This document shows, piece after piece, positions 6,160 to 7,231 of a stretch of DNA of 7,231 bases; position 1 is the first letter of the stretch, and each line of letters opens with the position of its first letter. The translations under genes were made by a program, and so were the position numbers. The notes beneath the pieces were generated by a model. It was not told the origin of the DNA, searched no databases, and saw nothing but the letters and a program-made list of their open reading frames with translations. The DNA is taken from the NCBI GenBank assembly GCA_002479245.1, contig DLMG01000318.1:1-7231 (forward strand), read 5' to 3'. This DNA comes from Verrucomicrobia subdivision 3 bacterium UBA7542 (GTDB taxonomy: Bacteria; Verrucomicrobiota; Verrucomicrobiia; Limisphaerales; UBA11358).

Positions 6160-6247
6160 TTCCTCGTCGTCCTCATCCTCGTAATCGTAATCGAAAGAGG
6201 GAAATCGGGGCCGAGGACGAGGGACGAGAACGAGGACGAGGACGAGA
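6160..6247. repeat. GAGGAC-type imperfect inverted repeat upstream of bshA
   Basis: The left arm, about 6160-6182, is pyrimidine-rich (TCCTCGTCGTCCTCATCCTC). The right arm, about 6213-6247, is a purine-rich tandem of GAGGAC/GACGAG units and pairs with it in several registers. The centre contains a short AATCGTAATCG duplication. Low-complexity arms that pair around a TCG-rich centre resemble dispersed repeats that I remember from verrucomicrobial intergenic regions. The right arm runs up to the bshA ribosome binding site. No T-run follows, so it is not an obvious terminator. Confidence 0.7.
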
Positions 6248-6249
6248 GA
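6238..6249 (+). promoter_or_regulatory. bshA ribosome binding site formed by the repeat arm
   Basis: GAGG at 6238-6241 and GAGAGA at 6244-6249 precede the bshA ATG at 6252. They are part of the purine-rich repeat arm. The complementary pyrimidine arm upstream could mask them in the mRNA. The regulatory effect is inference. Confidence 0.45.
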
Positions 6250-6251
6250 AT

Positions 6252-7231
6252 ATGAAAATCGGCATCACTTGTTACCCCACGGTCGGTGGCAGCGGCATTC
6301 TTGCCACCGCGTTGGGGGAAGAACTGGCGCGCCGGGGTCATGAGGTGCATTTCATCAGTTACGAGCGTCCGTTCCGTTTGCCGGTGAATGCGCCCCGGCT
6401 TCATTTCCATCCGGTGGCGATCAATGATTACGATCTGTTCAAGTATCCGGATTACACCCTGCCGCTCTCGGTAAGAATGGCCGAGATAAGCCGCGATCAT
6501 CAACTGGACGTGCTCCATGTCCACTACGCCGTGCCCCATGCCACCGCGGCGATTCTTGCGCGATCCATGCTCCCGCCGGAACAACAGCCGCGCATCGTGA
6601 CCACACTGCACGGCACTGACACCACGCTGCTCGGCTGCGATCCGGGTTATGGACCTGCCATCCACCACGCGCTCACCTGTTCGGATGCCGTCACGACGGT
6701 GTCGGCCTACCTGAAACAGGAGACGCAGCGCGTGCTCGGTTTTGACGGGCCGATGGAGGTCATCCACAATTTCTTTGCGCCGCGCCCGCCGCGGCGCACG
6801 CGCGAGGAGGTTCGCCGCGACCTGGGACTGCAAGGCGAGGCGGTCCTGCTCCATTCCTCCAATCTGCGTCCGTTGAAACGCATTGATTTGTTGCTCGAGG
6901 CCGTCGCGCACATCCGGCCACGCGACGCATTCAAGCTCGTCATCCTGGCGGGCGGGGACTTCGCGCCCTTCACCGGCGACGTGCGCCGGTTGGGACTTGA
7001 AGACCGGGTGATCGTGCGCGAGAAGGTCACCGATATCGAAGACTACCTGCAGATCGCCGACCTGGGACTGTTTACATCGGAGTCGGAGAGCTTTTGCCTG
7101 AGCATCCTGGAGGCGATGTGTTTCGCCTGTCCGAGCGTTGCCTCGCGCGTCGGCGGGATTCCGGAAGTGATTGAAAACAACGTGACGGGTCTCCTGACGC
7201 CATTCGGCGACACCGCTGCGTTTGCCGATGC
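6252..7231 (+). CDS. bshA: BshA glycosyltransferase (GlcNAc-malate synthase), 3' end missing
   Basis: The first 326 residues of a GT-B fold, GT4-family glycosyltransferase, open to the right edge. The family is usually about 375-390 residues, so some 50-60 are missing. It makes N-acetylglucosaminyl-malate from UDP-GlcNAc and L-malate, the first committed step of bacillithiol synthesis. The N-terminus MKIGITCYPTVGGSGILATALGEELARRGHEVHFIS is near-diagnostic of BshA (GGSG at 12-15). Further markers are the HFHPV/FKYPDYTL region (51-70), DVLHVHYAVPHA (86-97), IVTTLHGTDTTLLGCDP (115-131), IHNFFAP, HSSNLRPLKR (201-210, donor phosphate-binding Arg/Lys region) and the retaining-GT E-x7-E motif from E279 to E287 in ESFCLSILE, followed by GGIPEVIENNVTG. 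The start is fixed by this N-terminus and the purine-rich site before it. It lies 137 nt after bshB1, same strand. Confidence 0.96.
   Translation, partial: MKIGITCYPTVGGSGILATALGEELARRGHEVHFISYERPFRLPVNAPRLHFHPVAINDYDLFKYPDYTLPLSVRMAEISRDHQLDVLHVHYAVPHATAAILARSMLPPEQQPRIVTTLHGTDTTLLGCDPGYGPAIHHALTCSDAVTTVSAYLKQETQRVLGFDGPMEVIHNFFAPRPPRRTREEVRRDLGLQGEAVLLHSSNLRPLKRIDLLLEAVAHIRPRDAFKLVILAGGDFAPFTGDVRRLGLEDRVIVREKVTDIEDYLQIADLGLFTSESESFCLSILEAMCFACPSVASRVGGIPEVIENNVTGLLTPFGDTAAFAD

Noticed and set aside
6160..6247. Repeat region as a CRISPR array
   Set aside because: There are no regular spacers. The units are short contiguous low-complexity hexamers arranged as an inverted repeat.
6141..6911. 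256-residue open frame on the minus strand
   Set aside because: It is antisense to bshA, whose sense-frame motifs are unambiguous.

Overview
The window reads as a chromosomal segment from a GC-rich Gram-negative bacterium, most likely a Verrucomicrobiota member of the Pedosphaera/Limisphaera type. This placement is inference. It rests on protein character (a large secreted PIG-L protein of a type I associate with Bacteroidota and Verrucomicrobiota, next to a sodium:solute symporter), on bacillithiol-type genes, and on intergenic repeat styles that I remember from verrucomicrobial genomes but cannot search here.

Layout: all six genes lie on the + strand and are tightly packed. (1) 52-2571 is a secreted, multidomain PIG-L deacetylase. 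(2) 2568-2750 is a 60-residue single-pass membrane protein that overlaps gene 1 by ATGA. (3) 2751-2853 is a short spacer with a perfect 38-bp palindrome. The spacer is bounded by a 13-bp direct repeat that duplicates the stop/start junction, so it looks like an inserted element. (4) 2854-4560 is a sodium:solute symporter with a coiled-coil loop insertion. (5) 4557-5405 is a 282-residue protein that overlaps gene 4 by ATGA and carries reduced but recognisable BshC-like motifs. It contains a roughly 75-nt palindromic repeat read in frame. (6) 5377-6114 is bshB1. (7) 6115-6251 is a repeat-rich spacer with a GAGGAC-type imperfect hairpin. (8) 6252 to the window end is bshA, cut off by the right edge. 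No stretch longer than 300 bases lacks a gene. I see no tRNA, rRNA, CRISPR array, transposase gene or clear rho-independent terminator.

How the genes fit together: BshA (UDP-GlcNAc + L-malate to GlcNAc-malate), BshB1 (deacetylation to GlcN-malate) and a cysteine-adding enzyme (BshC) make the low-molecular-weight thiol bacillithiol in Bacillus. Here bshA and bshB1 are clear, and the gene just before bshB1 is best explained as a minimal, highly diverged BshC. The window would then hold the whole pathway in the order C-B-A. The secreted PIG-L protein, small membrane protein and Na+ symporter are joined to this set by ATGA overlaps, or a disrupted one. I infer either shared regulation or a linked role, such as recovering amino-sugar or thiol-conjugate fragments from outside the cytoplasm. 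The two most informative observations are the compact BshC-like protein and the two palindromic elements, one wedged into an operon junction and one inside a coding sequence.
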